A stretch of 64,000 nt of DNA from Bacteroidaceae bacterium (lineage in GTDB: Bacteria; Bacteroidota; Bacteroidia; Bacteroidales; Bacteroidaceae): the NCBI GenBank assembly GCA_017557005.1, contig JAFZFZ010000103.1:1-64000 (forward strand). Reading direction: 5' to 3'. The notes below the pieces were generated by a model that was not told the origin of the DNA, searched no databases, and was given only the letters and a program-made list of their open reading frames with translations. Below, one piece after another: positions 17,491-26,701 of the stretch. Each line of letters opens with the position of its first letter. Within the stretch, counting starts at the first letter, position 1. Made by a program: the position numbers and the translations under genes.

Positions 17491-18330
17491 CTAAACCACG
17501 GTTATATCCGTTACCTCCGTCACGGCATCCATCCAGCCTCCCATGACCATAGCGGGTGAGTGGGTGGTGAGAATGAGCTGCGCGTAAGGATTCATCTCGC
17601 GTATAATCTCGATGATGCGTTGCTGCCACTCGATGTGGAGCGACACCTCGGGCTCGTCCATGAGAAGGATGCAGGGCTGCTTGTCTTGCACAAGCACGGT
17701 GAGCAAGATGACAAGCATCTGCTTCTCACCGCTCGACAGGGTATAGGGCAACAACTCTTCACCATCTTGCGAGAAGAGGATCTCGTTGCTATTGCGGATG
17801 ATTTTCTTGCCCGTATCGGCAAAGAGTTCATCGGCAAGATCTTGGAAACGACGTTTGGGATACGACACCTCGGCAGCTTTGAGCTGTCCGTCGGGGTCGC
17901 CCGATGAGAGGAGTTCGATGATGCGGTTGCCAATGTTGACCTGATAGTCAAGATAGCGGCGCTGAAGCTGATAGAGTTGCCAGTCGAGTTCGGTCTTCAC
18001 ATTCTTGTCGGCCATCTTCTCAGCAAGATTGCTATGGAAGAGGGGGCGGTCGAAGCTACGGATAACATCGAAGCGCACCACCGTGGCATCCTCGGGATAG
18101 AAGGTCATCTTCACACCTTCGATGTCCTTCACATTCACATCGCCACCGGCAAGGTGGTCGAGCGTAGAGGCTGCACGGTTGAGAATGGTAGACTTGCCTA
18201 TGCCGTTGACACCGCTCAAGATATTAACATCGCGGCGCAGGTCCCATACGATATGCTTGCGCCCCCACATGGCCTCAATCTCGATGCGCTGAATATATTC
18301 AGCTCGTATTGCCTGTTGTTGGTCTTTCAT
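17491..18330 (-). CDS. ABC-type AAA ATPase, partner of DUF4435
   Basis: A 279-residue compact SMC/ABC-like ATPase: Walker A GVNGIGKS (40-47), signature LSSGEKQ (198-204), Walker B ILLMDEPE (221-228) and H-loop THSPA (256-260). There is only a short helical insert in place of a long coiled coil. The frame is open to 18366, but the -7 box TACATTTG (minus strand, 18362-18355) places transcription start near 18348, so the ATG at 18330 is chosen. Together with the DUF4435 gene it resembles a two-gene OLD/PARIS-like unit; a housekeeping role cannot be excluded because the pair sits in core-genome surroundings. Confidence 0.82.
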   Translation of the reverse strand: MKDQQQAIRAEYIQRIEIEAMWGRKHIVWDLRRDVNILSGVNGIGKSTILNRAASTLDHLAGGDVNVKDIEGVKMTFYPEDATVVRFDVIRSFDRPLFHSNLAEKMADKNVKTELDWQLYQLQRRYLDYQVNIGNRIIELLSSGDPDGQLKAAEVSYPKRRFQDLADELFADTGKKIIRNSNEILFSQDGEELLPYTLSSGEKQMLVILLTVLVQDKQPCILLMDEPEVSLHIEWQQRIIEIIREMNPYAQLILTTHSPAMVMGGWMDAVTEVTDITVV

Positions 18331-18354
18331 CGCTCCGTTACATAATGTTTTGGG

Positions 18355-18362
18355 CAAATGTA
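18355..18362 (-). promoter_or_regulatory. -7 box of the AAA/DUF4435 unit
   Basis: Minus-strand TACATTTG, about 25 bases upstream of the ATG at 18330; it decides the start codon. Confidence 0.6.
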
Positions 18363-18405
18363 ACAATTAATTTAATATGATTAAAGGTTTGTCAATTAAA
18401 ATTTG

Positions 18406-18413
18406 TATCTTCG
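18406..18413 (+). promoter_or_regulatory. -7 box (TATCTTCG variant) of the GH35 gene
   Basis: TATCTTCG at 18406-18413. The same TTCG-ending variant occurs as TACCTTCG at 50124-50131 and 59421-59428, always 20-60 bases before a start codon. Confidence 0.5.
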
Positions 18414-18470
18414 CGCAATAATTTATATTAGTGTGAACATTACAATCCAATATTAACAAAACACTACATT

Positions 18471-20831
18471 ATGAAGAAAACACTTCTGACCCTCTTGGCA
18501 GGCATCATGTTGGCATCGGTATCGGTGCTCTACACCAGTTGTCAGTCAAAGCCCGGAACCTTTGAGATTGGTGATCAAAAGTTCCTCCTCAACGGCGACT
18601 CCTTCACCGTGAAGGCCGCCGAAGTACACTACCCCCGTATCCCCCGCGAGTATTGGGAACATCGCATCGAGATGTGTAAGGCATTGGGTATGAACTCTGT
18701 CTGCATCTACATCTTCTGGAACATCCACGAGCAGCAGGAGGGCGTGTATGACTTTACCGGTAACAACGACATCCGTGCATTCTGTAAATTGGCGCAAAAA
18801 CATGGCATGTACGTAATCGTACGTCCTGGTCCCTATGTATGTGCCGAGTGGGAAATGGGTGGTCTGCCCTGGTGGCTCTTGAAGAAGAAGGATATCCGTC
18901 TGCGCGAGCAGGATCCCTACTTCATGGAGCGTGTACGCCTCTTCGAACTCGAGGTAGGTAAGCAGCTTGCTGACTTGCAGATCACACGTGGTGGTAACAT
19001 CATCATGGTACAGGTAGAGAATGAGTATGGCTCATATGGCAAGGACAAGGAATACGTATCAGCTGTACGCGACATGGTTCGCGAGGCTGGCTTCACCGAC
19101 GTGCCTTTGTTCCAGTGCGATTGGGCGTCAAACTTTGAGCTCAACGCACTTGACGACCTCGTATGGACAATGAACTTCGGTACAGGTGCCAACATCGACA
19201 GCCAGTTCCGTCGCTTGAAGGAGCTCCGTCCAAACACTCCGCTCATGTGCTCTGAGTTCTGGAGCGGATGGTTCGACAACTGGGGCCGCCAGCACGAGAC
19301 ACGCGATGCGAAGGACATGGTAGCAGGTCTCCAGGAGATGCTCGACAAGAACATTTCCTTCTCACTCTACATGACTCACGGAGGTACCTCATTCGGCCAC
19401 TGGAGCGGTGCTAACAGCCCCGGCTTCTCACCCGACTGCTCATCATACGACTACGACGCGCCCATCAACGAGGCTGGTCAGGCGACTCCCAAGTACCACG
19501 AGTTGCGCAACATGTTGGCTCAGTACAACGGTGGTAAGCCCCTTCCCGAGGTGCCCGCTACAATGCCCGTACAGACCGTAGCTGAGTTCCAGATGACCGA
19601 GGTCGCTCCCATCTTCGAAAACCTCCCCGAGGCTATCCACTCTGAGGAGATCAAGACTATGGAGGAGTTTGACCAGGGTTGGGGTTCAATGCTCTACCGC
19701 ACTACCCTCAAGGGTACCGATAGCCAGAGCCGCCTCACTATCACTGACGCTCACGACTATGCACAGGTATTCATCGATGGCAAGTACATCGGTAAGATGG
19801 ACCGTCGCCTCGGTGAGAAGGTGCTCACCCTCCCCTCTGTACGCGAAGGCGCTGTGCTCGACATCCTCGTTGAGGCTATGGGCCGCATCAATTTCGGTCG
19901 TGCCATCAAGGACTTCAAGGGTATCACTGAGAAGGTAGAGCTCACCACCGTAGCTGCTAATGGCGAGGCTACTACAACCGAACTTAAGGGCTGGGATGTA
20001 TACCTCTTCCCCAACACTTACGAGTTCACCACCAACAAGAACTACCAGGCTATTGCCGACACCAAGGCTCCCGGTTACTATAAGGGTAGCTTCACTGTTG
20101 ACAAGAAGGCCGACACCTTCCTCGACCTCTCTACATGGGGCAAGGGTCTCGTATATGTAAATGGTCACTGCCTCGGCCGCTTCTGGGAGATTGGTCCCCA
20201 GCAGACACTCTACGTGCCTGGTTGCTGGCTCAACAAGGGTGCCAACGAAATTCTCATCCTCGACGTGAAGGGTCCGCAGGAGAACAAACTCTGTGGCCAC
20301 GAGCAGCCCATCCTCGATGCTTTGCGCAATCCCGTGCCCGCATCACACCGCGAGCCCGGCACCGTACTCAGCCTCAAGGGAGAGAAGCCCGTGCTCAGCG
20401 CTCGTTTCAACGCAGGCAACGGCTGGCAGGAGCAGAAGTTCGGTAAGGTCATCGAAGGTCAGTACGTATGCATCGAGGTCATCAACAACCAGAAGGCTGG
20501 CGATGCTTACACCGCTATCGCAGAGTGGTATATGCTCGACGCTGATGGCAACCGTCTGAGCCGCGAGCCCTGGACCATCCAGTATGCCGACAGCGAGGAC
20601 AAGAGCCGCAGCAACCGCACAGGTGACCGCATCTACGACCTCCAGGAGAGCACCTACTGGGCTACCGCACAGGGTGCAGAGCTTCCCCACCACCTCATCA
20701 TCAACCTCGGCAGCAAGCAGCAGCTCACCGCTCTGCAGTACTTGCCCCGTATGGAGGAGGGTGCTCCCGGTGCTATCAAGGAATACCGCATCTACGTTAA
20801 GGACGAACCCTTCACCATCGTAAAGGAGTAA
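18471..20831 (+). CDS. Beta-galactosidase, GH35, lipoprotein
   Basis: A 786-residue enzyme with a lipoprotein signal (Cys about residue 24 in LYTSC). The catalytic TIM barrel spans about 35-350, with acid/base Glu185 (QVENEYGSYG) and nucleophile Glu262 (CSEFWSGWFDNWG). Beta-sandwich domains follow (about 400-630), then a C-terminal discoidin-like domain (about 650-786) that may bind glycan. It removes terminal beta-galactose from host mucin-type or plant glycans at the cell surface or in the periplasm. It is solitary, not in a SusC/SusD locus, and ends at a strong terminator. Confidence 0.94.
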   Translation: MKKTLLTLLAGIMLASVSVLYTSCQSKPGTFEIGDQKFLLNGDSFTVKAAEVHYPRIPREYWEHRIEMCKALGMNSVCIYIFWNIHEQQEGVYDFTGNNDIRAFCKLAQKHGMYVIVRPGPYVCAEWEMGGLPWWLLKKKDIRLREQDPYFMERVRLFELEVGKQLADLQITRGGNIIMVQVENEYGSYGKDKEYVSAVRDMVREAGFTDVPLFQCDWASNFELNALDDLVWTMNFGTGANIDSQFRRLKELRPNTPLMCSEFWSGWFDNWGRQHETRDAKDMVAGLQEMLDKNISFSLYMTHGGTSFGHWSGANSPGFSPDCSSYDYDAPINEAGQATPKYHELRNMLAQYNGGKPLPEVPATMPVQTVAEFQMTEVAPIFENLPEAIHSEEIKTMEEFDQGWGSMLYRTTLKGTDSQSRLTITDAHDYAQVFIDGKYIGKMDRRLGEKVLTLPSVREGAVLDILVEAMGRINFGRAIKDFKGITEKVELTTVAANGEATTTELKGWDVYLFPNTYEFTTNKNYQAIADTKAPGYYKGSFTVDKKADTFLDLSTWGKGLVYVNGHCLGRFWEIGPQQTLYVPGCWLNKGANEILILDVKGPQENKLCGHEQPILDALRNPVPASHREPGTVLSLKGEKPVLSARFNAGNGWQEQKFGKVIEGQYVCIEVINNQKAGDAYTAIAEWYMLDADGNRLSREPWTIQYADSEDKSRSNRTGDRIYDLQESTYWATAQGAELPHHLIINLGSKQQLTALQYLPRMEEGAPGAIKEYRIYVKDEPFTIVKE

Positions 20832-20875
20832 TCGCCTAACGGTTTCGACATCCCTTATTAGAGAATATCTAAACA

Positions 20876-20914
20876 CATTGCCCCTACGCTCTTTAGTGTA
20901 GGGGCAATGCTTAT
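20876..20914 (+). terminator. Terminator of the GH35 gene
   Basis: A 12-bp perfect stem, CATTGCCCCTAC (20876-20887) with GTAGGGGCAATG (20898-20909), 10-base loop. Confidence 0.8.
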
Positions 20915-21011
20915 AATGGACAGATAAGAAGAGTTGCTACAGTGAGGAATATTTTTGCAACGCAAGTCGAGAATTTTTTTGTTTTGTAATGGCAGACCCA
21001 CTTTTTCTTAT

Positions 21012-21019
21012 TAACTTTG
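21012..21019 (+). promoter_or_regulatory. -7 box of dnaX
   Basis: TAACTTTG at 21012-21019, 81 bases before the ATG; TTTG at 20983-20986 is 25 bases upstream, longer than ideal. Confidence 0.5.
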
Positions 21020-21100
21020 CAAGGAGAAGGACTGAGCACACGTAAAGATCCGACCTTCACACATACTACATAAATTATAGAATAGAAAGCCAAGCTAAAT

Positions 21101-22924
21101 ATGGACAATTTCATTGTATCGGCCCGCAAGTACCGCCCCGCAACGTTTGACACCGTAGTAGGGCAAAAGGCGCTCATCACAACCCTCAAGAATGCCATCC
21201 TCACAGGCAAGTTAGCGCACGCCTATCTCTTCTGTGGCCCGCGTGGTGTAGGTAAGACCACCTGCGCACGTATCTTTGCCAAGTCTATTAACTGCGAGCA
21301 CCTTACCCCCGAAGGTGAGGCATGCAACCAGTGTGAATCATGCTGCGCTTTCAACGAGCAACGCTCATATAACATACACGAGCTTGATGCTGCATCAAAC
21401 AACTCTGTAGATGACATCCGCGACCTTATCGACCAAGTACGCATACCGCCTCAGGTAGGCCGCTATAAGGTATTCATCATCGACGAGGTACACATGCTTT
21501 CAACCCAAGCGTTCAATGCCTTCCTCAAGACTCTTGAGGAGCCCCCACGCCACGCGATCTTCATCCTGGCCACCACTGAGCGCCACAAAGTATTACCCAC
21601 GATTCTCTCACGCTGTCAGATATACGACTTCACACGCATCGAACTGAGCGACATTGTTGATCATTTGACAAAGGTTGCCACCAAAGAGGGAGTAACAACA
21701 GAGGAATCAGCACTGCACATCATTGCCCAAAAGGCCGATGGAGGTATGCGCGATGCACTCTCGCTCTTCGACCAAATGGTGAGCTACACGCAAGGTAACG
21801 TCACCTATCAGGGGGTTATCGGAAGTCTCAATATATTGGACTATGACTACTATTTCCGCTTCACCGACCTATTTTTAGGCAACAAGATAAGCGAGACGAT
21901 GCTACTCTTCGATGAGGTGCTGCGCCGCGGTTTCGACGGAAGCAACTTCATCACCAACCTCACCGCTCACCTGCGCGACCTGCTTGTGAGCCGCGAGGAG
22001 GCCACCTTGCAACTCTTAGAGGTAAGTGCAGACGTGCGCGACCGCTACCGCGAACAAGCACAGAAGTGCCCAGAGAAATTCCTCATACGTGCCATCAAAT
22101 TATGCAACGAATGCGATCTCAACTATCGCGTTAGCAAGAACAAACGTCTTCTTGTTGAACTCACCTTAATACAGCTGGCACAACTGACTGAAGAGGGTGA
22201 CGATAACAGTTCGGGGCGTAGCCCCCGACGACTGAAACCCCTATTCCAGAAGGCGGTAGCCACCGCCTCGGTAAGCCTTCCGAACAATAGTACGAAAGCT
22301 ACTACCACCCCCACAAGTGGGCAGAGAGTCAGTACCCCCAATCAGCCACAAGCTCCTAATACAACGACAGCGCAGCAAGTTACTCCACCCAGTTCAGGAG
22401 GCATAGCTGCCCTTGCTGGACTCAGCACCCCACAAGGGCGCACAGTAAGCACGCGCAAACCTCTAAGCATTTCGTTACGCGGACATGCCAATAACACCAT
22501 AGCTACACAAGCTACTACGCCCGCTCAAACAACAACGCAACAACATGTAATCGTAGAGGAATTGCCCGTCAGCGAGGAGGGTTTGCGCATTTGCTGGAAA
22601 CAATTTGCCTCCACACTCCCCCAAGAGGAGTCGGCTATGGCTGGACGTCTGATGAATATACGTCCCAACTTAGACAAAGGCGGCCGATTCACTATCACAT
22701 TGGACAACAAACTGGTAGAGCAAGAGATGCGTACCATGAAACCCCGCATCGAAGCATACCTACGCCAACAGATGCAGAATAGCACGATTAGCATGGAAAT
22801 AATCTTGGACGAAACCCAAGGAATACGCCGCATCTATAGCAGAGTGGAGCAATTCCAAATGATGGAACAGCGCAATAATGCACTCACCAGGCTAAAAAAG
22901 GCTTTCGACCTCGACTTGCAATAA
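21101..22924 (+). CDS. dnaX: DNA polymerase III subunit gamma/tau
   Basis: A 607-residue clamp-loader ATPase. Walker A is GPRGVGKTT, a zinc module follows (Cys residues in CEHLTPEGEACNQCESC), Walker B is IIDEVHML and sensor 1 is LATTE. Residues 370-490 form a Thr/Gln/Ser-rich unstructured linker, and 500-600 a C-terminal domain that in tau-like proteins contacts the polymerase. It loads the beta clamp during replication. Monocistronic; the convergent DUF721/recF pair starts about 20 bases beyond its stop. Confidence 0.95.
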   Translation: MDNFIVSARKYRPATFDTVVGQKALITTLKNAILTGKLAHAYLFCGPRGVGKTTCARIFAKSINCEHLTPEGEACNQCESCCAFNEQRSYNIHELDAASNNSVDDIRDLIDQVRIPPQVGRYKVFIIDEVHMLSTQAFNAFLKTLEEPPRHAIFILATTERHKVLPTILSRCQIYDFTRIELSDIVDHLTKVATKEGVTTEESALHIIAQKADGGMRDALSLFDQMVSYTQGNVTYQGVIGSLNILDYDYYFRFTDLFLGNKISETMLLFDEVLRRGFDGSNFITNLTAHLRDLLVSREEATLQLLEVSADVRDRYREQAQKCPEKFLIRAIKLCNECDLNYRVSKNKRLLVELTLIQLAQLTEEGDDNSSGRSPRRLKPLFQKAVATASVSLPNNSTKATTTPTSGQRVSTPNQPQAPNTTTAQQVTPPSSGGIAALAGLSTPQGRTVSTRKPLSISLRGHANNTIATQATTPAQTTTQQHVIVEELPVSEEGLRICWKQFASTLPQEESAMAGRLMNIRPNLDKGGRFTITLDNKLVEQEMRTMKPRIEAYLRQQMQNSTISMEIILDETQGIRRIYSRVEQFQMMEQRNNALTRLKKAFDLDLQ

Positions 22925-22944
22925 TATCGGAAAAGGCCACATGC

Positions 22945-23235
22945 CTATGACACGACAAGGTCGCAAATCACTTGCGCCCCAGCATAGGTATTCAGTCGCT
23001 CTACTAGTTCGCGACGCTGCATCATCAACTCTTGCCTCAATACGGGCGAAGATAGTTGCACATAAAGCGTTTGATTTCGTATGACAAGGTTACGTGTATA
23101 GCGTGCAACGATTGGTCCCATGACATGAGTCCATCCCTGTATAAGACGATATTCATTAAGTGGCGATTCCAACCCCTGCTGACGCAAAAACTGACGCAGG
23201 AGGTCGCCTATTGGTTCTGAATTAGTTCGACGCAT
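22945..23235 (-). CDS. DUF721 protein (DciA-like)
   Basis: A 96-residue basic protein with the DUF721 core (IGDLLRQFLRQQGLESPLNEYRLIQ..W, then LYVQLSSPVLRQEL). The domain is shared with DciA, which loads replicative helicase in bacteria lacking DnaC. It is the second gene of a unit with recF, 4 bases downstream of recF, so a role in replication or repair is likely. Confidence 0.85.
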   Translation of the reverse strand: MRRTNSEPIGDLLRQFLRQQGLESPLNEYRLIQGWTHVMGPIVARYTRNLVIRNQTLYVQLSSPVLRQELMMQRRELVERLNTYAGAQVICDLVVS

Positions 23236-23239
23236 TTCG

Positions 23240-24340
23240 CTATAGTTGCTGAGTCACCGTGCCATCAGACACCGTATATAGTTTATAATCGCCCGTTGCT
23301 GCTGCAAGTATGCGGTCAAGATGTCCGCGATTTACATCAGTTATGAATATTTGCCCGAAAGTATCGCTCGATACGAGATGCACTATCTGCTCCACACGCG
23401 ATGCATCAAGACGATCGAAAATATCATCAAGCAAAAGGATGGGAGTCGTATGCCCAGAACGACGCAAGAAATCGAACTGAGCCAACTTAAGCGCTATCAA
23501 GTAGGTCTTGTTCTGCCCCTGCGAACCTTCACGTTTAATAGGATAGCCCCCGAGTTGCATCACTAAATCATCTTTGTGAACCCCGTGCATTGAATAGCCC
23601 ATAATGCGATCCTTGGCACGACCATCACGAATAACATCAAGCAATGCTCCGCGGTCACCATGCGATAAGTAACTTAGAGCCACCTCTTCGCGTTCTCCTG
23701 AGATCTGACTATAAAAGCGTTGAAAAGTCGGAGTGAGCTCTTCAATAAAAGCCCTTCGACGCTCATAAATAAGCGTTCCGGCTTGCGCCATCATCTCCTC
23801 CCACAGACTCAACAATTCAGAATCAGGCTCTTGCTCCATCTTGAGCAAAGCATTACGCTGCTGCAGCGCCTTTTCGTAGTTGATTAGCTGCGACAGATAC
23901 TCCTTGTCATGCTGAGATATAGCCATATCCATGAAACGACGACGCTCCTCACTACCCCCAAGAATCAATTCATTATCAGAAGGAGACACCATTACCAAGG
24001 GGATAAATCCTACATGTTCAGAGAATCGCTGATAAGCTTTCTTATTTCGCTTCAGTATTTTCTTTTGTCTACGCTTCATACCGCAATAGATATCCTCCTC
24101 ATCGCCTTGCTGAGTCTTGTAAAGTCCTTGAACAACAAAAAAATCAGCCTCGTGACGCATCACTTGAGAATCGATGGGATTAGTAGCACTCTTACAAAAC
24201 GAGAGGTAATATACCGCATCGAGCAGATTGGTCTTTCCCATACCATTCTGCCCTATGAAACAATTAACCTTAGGCGAGAAGTCTAAATCAGCCTGCTCGA
24301 TGTTCTTATAGTTAAGTATAGAGAGTCGTCTCAGTATCAT
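23240..24340 (-). CDS. recF: DNA replication/repair protein RecF
   Basis: A 366-residue SMC-like ATPase: Walker A GQNGMGKTN, the signature region EGSQGQNKTYLIALKLAQ and Walker B ILLLDDIFDRLD. With RecO and RecR it loads RecA at single-strand gaps. The usual chromosomal neighbours dnaA/dnaN are not adjacent; here it leads a two-gene unit with DUF721. Its minus-strand promoter box TATCTTTG is at 24364-24371. Confidence 0.95.
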   Translation of the reverse strand: MILRRLSILNYKNIEQADLDFSPKVNCFIGQNGMGKTNLLDAVYYLSFCKSATNPIDSQVMRHEADFFVVQGLYKTQQGDEEDIYCGMKRRQKKILKRNKKAYQRFSEHVGFIPLVMVSPSDNELILGGSEERRRFMDMAISQHDKEYLSQLINYEKALQQRNALLKMEQEPDSELLSLWEEMMAQAGTLIYERRRAFIEELTPTFQRFYSQISGEREEVALSYLSHGDRGALLDVIRDGRAKDRIMGYSMHGVHKDDLVMQLGGYPIKREGSQGQNKTYLIALKLAQFDFLRRSGHTTPILLLDDIFDRLDASRVEQIVHLVSSDTFGQIFITDVNRGHLDRILAAATGDYKLYTVSDGTVTQQL

Positions 24341-24363
24341 TCAGCGTAATCAAGATTATTAGG

Positions 24364-24388
24364 CAAAGATACAAATAAACGAGCAAAA
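24364..24388 (-). promoter_or_regulatory. recF promoter (TTTTTGCTC...TATCTTTG type)
   Basis: Minus-strand TATCTTTG (24371-24364), preceded 12 bases upstream by TTTTTG. The 26-base segment is nearly identical to the promoter of the sigma54-regulator operon at 29265-29290. Confidence 0.55.
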
Positions 24389-24564
24389 ATTTATCAAGCT
24401 GCTTGAATATTTTTAAGAGCCGTCAAGGATAGCCTTCAAGCAAGCACCTCTTTACATACATAAAGTCTCATATAATAAAGGGAGAGAGACGATAAAACAT
24501 CAAAAAAACAACACTCAGAAAAAGAAAAAAGGTTCCAAAATTTTAGTATTCAACGGAAATAGAC

Positions 24565-24572
24565 TATTTTTG
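24565..24572 (+). promoter_or_regulatory. -7 box of the TPR gene
   Basis: TATTTTTG, 44 bases before the ATG at 24616. Confidence 0.45.
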
Positions 24573-24615
24573 CAGTTCGTAATGGAAAGACTAAAAACTA
24601 AAAAAGAATAAAAAT

Positions 24616-25269
24616 ATGGCAAAACAAGAAATCAAACAAGAGCAAGTGCTCAACGTGGAAGAGGCTGTAAGCCGCTCTGAAGCATTTATCAACAAGAACA
24701 AGAAAACCATCTCAGCTGTGGTTCTCACAATCGTTGCACTCATTGTAGTTGGCGTGGTTGTATCAAACTACGTTATCAAGCCACGTGAGAACAAGGCTGC
24801 AGAAGCTCTCTTTGTTGGAGAAAAGTATTTCCAAAATGGCGATTACGAGACAGCACTCATCGAATTCGAGACCGTAGCTGACGACTTCGGCTGTACCAAG
24901 GCAGGCAAGTTGGCTAAGGCATACATGGGCATCAGCATGGCACAGCTCGGACGTTACGAGGAAGCTATCCCCTACTTGAAGGAGTTCAAGGGCAACGATT
25001 CTATGGTAGCCCCCTCAGTGCTCGCAGCCTTGGGTAACTGCTATGCCCACACTGGCAACGATGCACAGGCCGCAACAACACTAGTAAAGGCCGCTCACAC
25101 AGCTGACAACAATTTGCTGAGCCCCGCGTACCTCATCCAGGCTGGACAGATTTTCGAGAAGCTTGGTAAGAAGGCTGATGCATTGAAGGCATACCAAGAA
25201 GTAAAGGACAACTTCTACGGCTCAACTCAGTCAATGAACATTGACATGTATATCGAGCGCGTAAAGTAA
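24616..25269 (+). CDS. Membrane-anchored tetratricopeptide repeat protein
   Basis: A 217-residue protein: a short charged N-terminus, one transmembrane helix (about residues 35-56, ISAVVLTIVALIVVGVVVS), then TPR motifs (ALIEFETVADDFGCTKAG, AKAYMGISMAQLGRYEEAIPYLKEF, ALGNCYAHTGNDAQAATTLVKA). The layout resembles YfgM-like TPR proteins of the Sec/chaperone interface. In this phylum it usually stands just upstream of ribH, as here. The precise function is not known. Confidence 0.85.
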   Translation: MAKQEIKQEQVLNVEEAVSRSEAFINKNKKTISAVVLTIVALIVVGVVVSNYVIKPRENKAAEALFVGEKYFQNGDYETALIEFETVADDFGCTKAGKLAKAYMGISMAQLGRYEEAIPYLKEFKGNDSMVAPSVLAALGNCYAHTGNDAQAATTLVKAAHTADNNLLSPAYLIQAGQIFEKLGKKADALKAYQEVKDNFYGSTQSMNIDMYIERVK

Positions 25270-25291
25270 TCTAATATTTTTCATACGCTTT

Positions 25292-25345
25292 GAGGGGCTT
25301 GGAGTTATAGAGTATCATGCTCTAAAATCCAAGCCTCTTTTATTT
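25292..25345 (+). terminator. Hairpin between TPR gene and ribH
   Basis: GGCTTGGA (25296-25303) pairs with TCCAAGCC (25328-25335), with an inner TAGAG/CTCTA stem; T-rich downstream. It probably ends or attenuates the TPR transcript ahead of ribH. Confidence 0.65.
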
Positions 25346-25360
25346 TAACACTTATAAACT

Positions 25361-25855
25361 ATGGCAACCGCTTATCACAACCTCTCAGAATACGACATCA
25401 ATTCAGTACCCTCAGCCGAAGGCATGAAATTTGGCATCGTGGTATCTGAATGGAACGAGAACATTACCGCAGCACTACTCCATGGTGCAGAAGAAACTCT
25501 GAAAAAACACGGAGCTAAGACCGAAGACATCATCGTACACACCGTACCTGGCAGTTTTGAACTCACCTACGGATCAGCTCTCCTCGTCAACAGCAATAAA
25601 GTAGATGCCGTTATAGCTATAGGCTGCGTAGTGCGCGGCGACACTCCCCACTTCGACTACGTATGCGCCGGAACCACACAAGGCATTGCTGCGTTGAATA
25701 CTCAAGGAGACATCCCCGTCATCTATGGACTCATCACAACCAACACCATGCAGCAAGCAGAAGACCGCGCAGGCGGCATACATGGGAACAAAGGCGATGA
25801 ATGTGCTATCACTGCAATCAAAATGGTAGACCTGAGCAGAAAACTAAAAAAATAA
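25361..25855 (+). CDS. ribH: 6,7-dimethyl-8-ribityllumazine synthase
   Basis: A 164-residue lumazine synthase, the penultimate riboflavin step, joining the ribityl-pyrimidine and dihydroxybutanone phosphate. Motifs are [44 protein letters not shown] (catalytic His) and [17 protein letters not shown]. Length is standard for a capsid-forming or pentameric enzyme. No FMN riboswitch is visible upstream. Confidence 0.96.
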   Translation: MATAYHNLSEYDINSVPSAEGMKFGIVVSEWNENITAALLHGAEETLKKHGAKTEDIIVHTVPGSFELTYGSALLVNSNKVDAVIAIGCVVRGDTPHFDYVCAGTTQGIAALNTQGDIPVIYGLITTNTMQQAEDRAGGIHGNKGDECAITAIKMVDLSRKLKK

Positions 25856-25864
25856 GCTATTTTA

Positions 25865-25895
25865 TTTGTATATTCAAAAAAAAGCAGTACCTTTG
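25865..25895 (+). promoter_or_regulatory. Promoter of tRNA-Tyr
   Basis: TTTG (25865-25868), 19-base spacer, TACCTTTG (25888-25895): a perfect Bacteroides-type promoter 28 bases before the tRNA. Confidence 0.75.
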
Positions 25896-25922
25896 CAACG
25901 CCTTTCAAAAGAAAGGCCGTTT

Positions 25923-26005
25923 GGGCAAATTCCAGAGTGGCCAAATGGGGCAGACTGTAAATCTGCTGTCTTTCGACTTCGGTGGTTCGAATCCATCTTT
26001 GCCCA
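25923..26005 (+). tRNA. tRNA-Tyr (anticodon GTA)
   Basis: A class II tRNA of 83 bases. Acceptor GGGCAAA (25923-25929) pairs with TTTGCCC (25998-26004), discriminator A. The anticodon arm is GCAGACTGTAAATCTGC with GTA in the loop. A long variable arm and the T-loop GGTTCGAATCC are present. CCA is not encoded. Confidence 0.97.
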
Positions 26006-26006
26006 C

Positions 26007-26045
26007 AAAATGAGGAGTGAGAAATCGCTCCTCATTTTGTTTTTA
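26007..26045 (+). terminator. Terminator of tRNA-Tyr
   Basis: AAAATGAGGAG (26007-26017) pairs with CTCCTCATTTT (26028-26038); GTTTTTA follows. Confidence 0.9.
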
Positions 26046-26294
26046 TGCCCACACGCAAAGCTGCGCATAAGAACAAAAAGCTAATATCATCAATTTGCCC
26101 TACAATAAAACACACCATGCCACACAAACCGCAAAAGTATGAATGCCATCGCGACTATTAAAACACAAAGCCAGACAGTATGTATCTGAAAGCTACAAAC
26201 CGAACCCACCGCTATAACATTACTAAAACAACACCAACAGAATACAAGTTACGCGTTAACAAAATTCCCTCCACCATACATCGATAAATCTGAT
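26046..26294. other. Gene-free intergenic stretch
   Basis: About 250 AT-rich bases between the tRNA-Tyr terminator and the secG terminator. I see no ORF with coding character, promoter, repeat or RNA structure here. Confidence 0.6.
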
Positions 26295-26327
26295 ACAAAA
26301 AAGTCGCTCTGCTTACGCAGAGCGACT
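26295..26327 (-). terminator. Terminator of the secG operon
   Basis: An 11-bp perfect stem, AGTCGCTCTGC (26302-26312) with GCAGAGCGACT (26317-26327), tetraloop TTAC; read on the minus strand it is followed by TTTTTTG. Confidence 0.9.
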
Positions 26328-26353
26328 ATACTATAATAAGATTAAGCGTCGTA

Positions 26354-26698
26354 TTAGTTTGCAGCCTCGCTGCCGTCTTCCGTAGCAGGAATATCATAAC
26401 CTGCGGTTTGACCTGCACCAGCTGCATTGTTTACAGCATTCTCAAGAAGCTCGCTCTCATGACCTACTTCTACACGAGAAGGCAATGAGTGAGCAGCAAA
26501 TACACTGAGAACAAAAATACAACCAGCCAACACCCATGTTGTCTTTTCCAAGAAATCGGTTGTCTTACGAACACCCATAATTTGGTTTGATGAAGCGAAT
26601 GATGAAGCTAAGCCACCACCCTTTGAGTTCTGGATAAGAACAATGCCACACATCAATACCGAAACAATAACGATAAGTACGATACAAAGTAAATACAT
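26354..26698 (-). CDS. secG: Protein translocase subunit SecG
   Basis: A 114-residue protein with two transmembrane helices (about 1-22 and 52-70) joined by the SecG loop NSKGGGLASSFASSNQIMG, and an acidic Ala/Gly-rich tail. It assists SecYE in preprotein translocation. Last gene of the operon regulator-lptE-TPR-secG, 3 bases after the TPR gene. Confidence 0.93.
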   Translation of the reverse strand: MYLLCIVLIVIVSVLMCGIVLIQNSKGGGLASSFASSNQIMGVRKTTDFLEKTTWVLAGCIFVLSVFAAHSLPSRVEVGHESELLENAVNNAAGAGQTAGYDIPATEDGSEAAN

Positions 26699-26701
26699 AG
26701 T

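Noticed and set aside
25270..25360. FMN riboswitch before ribH
   Set aside because: No RFN-element conserved core is visible; the structure is a simple terminator-like hairpin.
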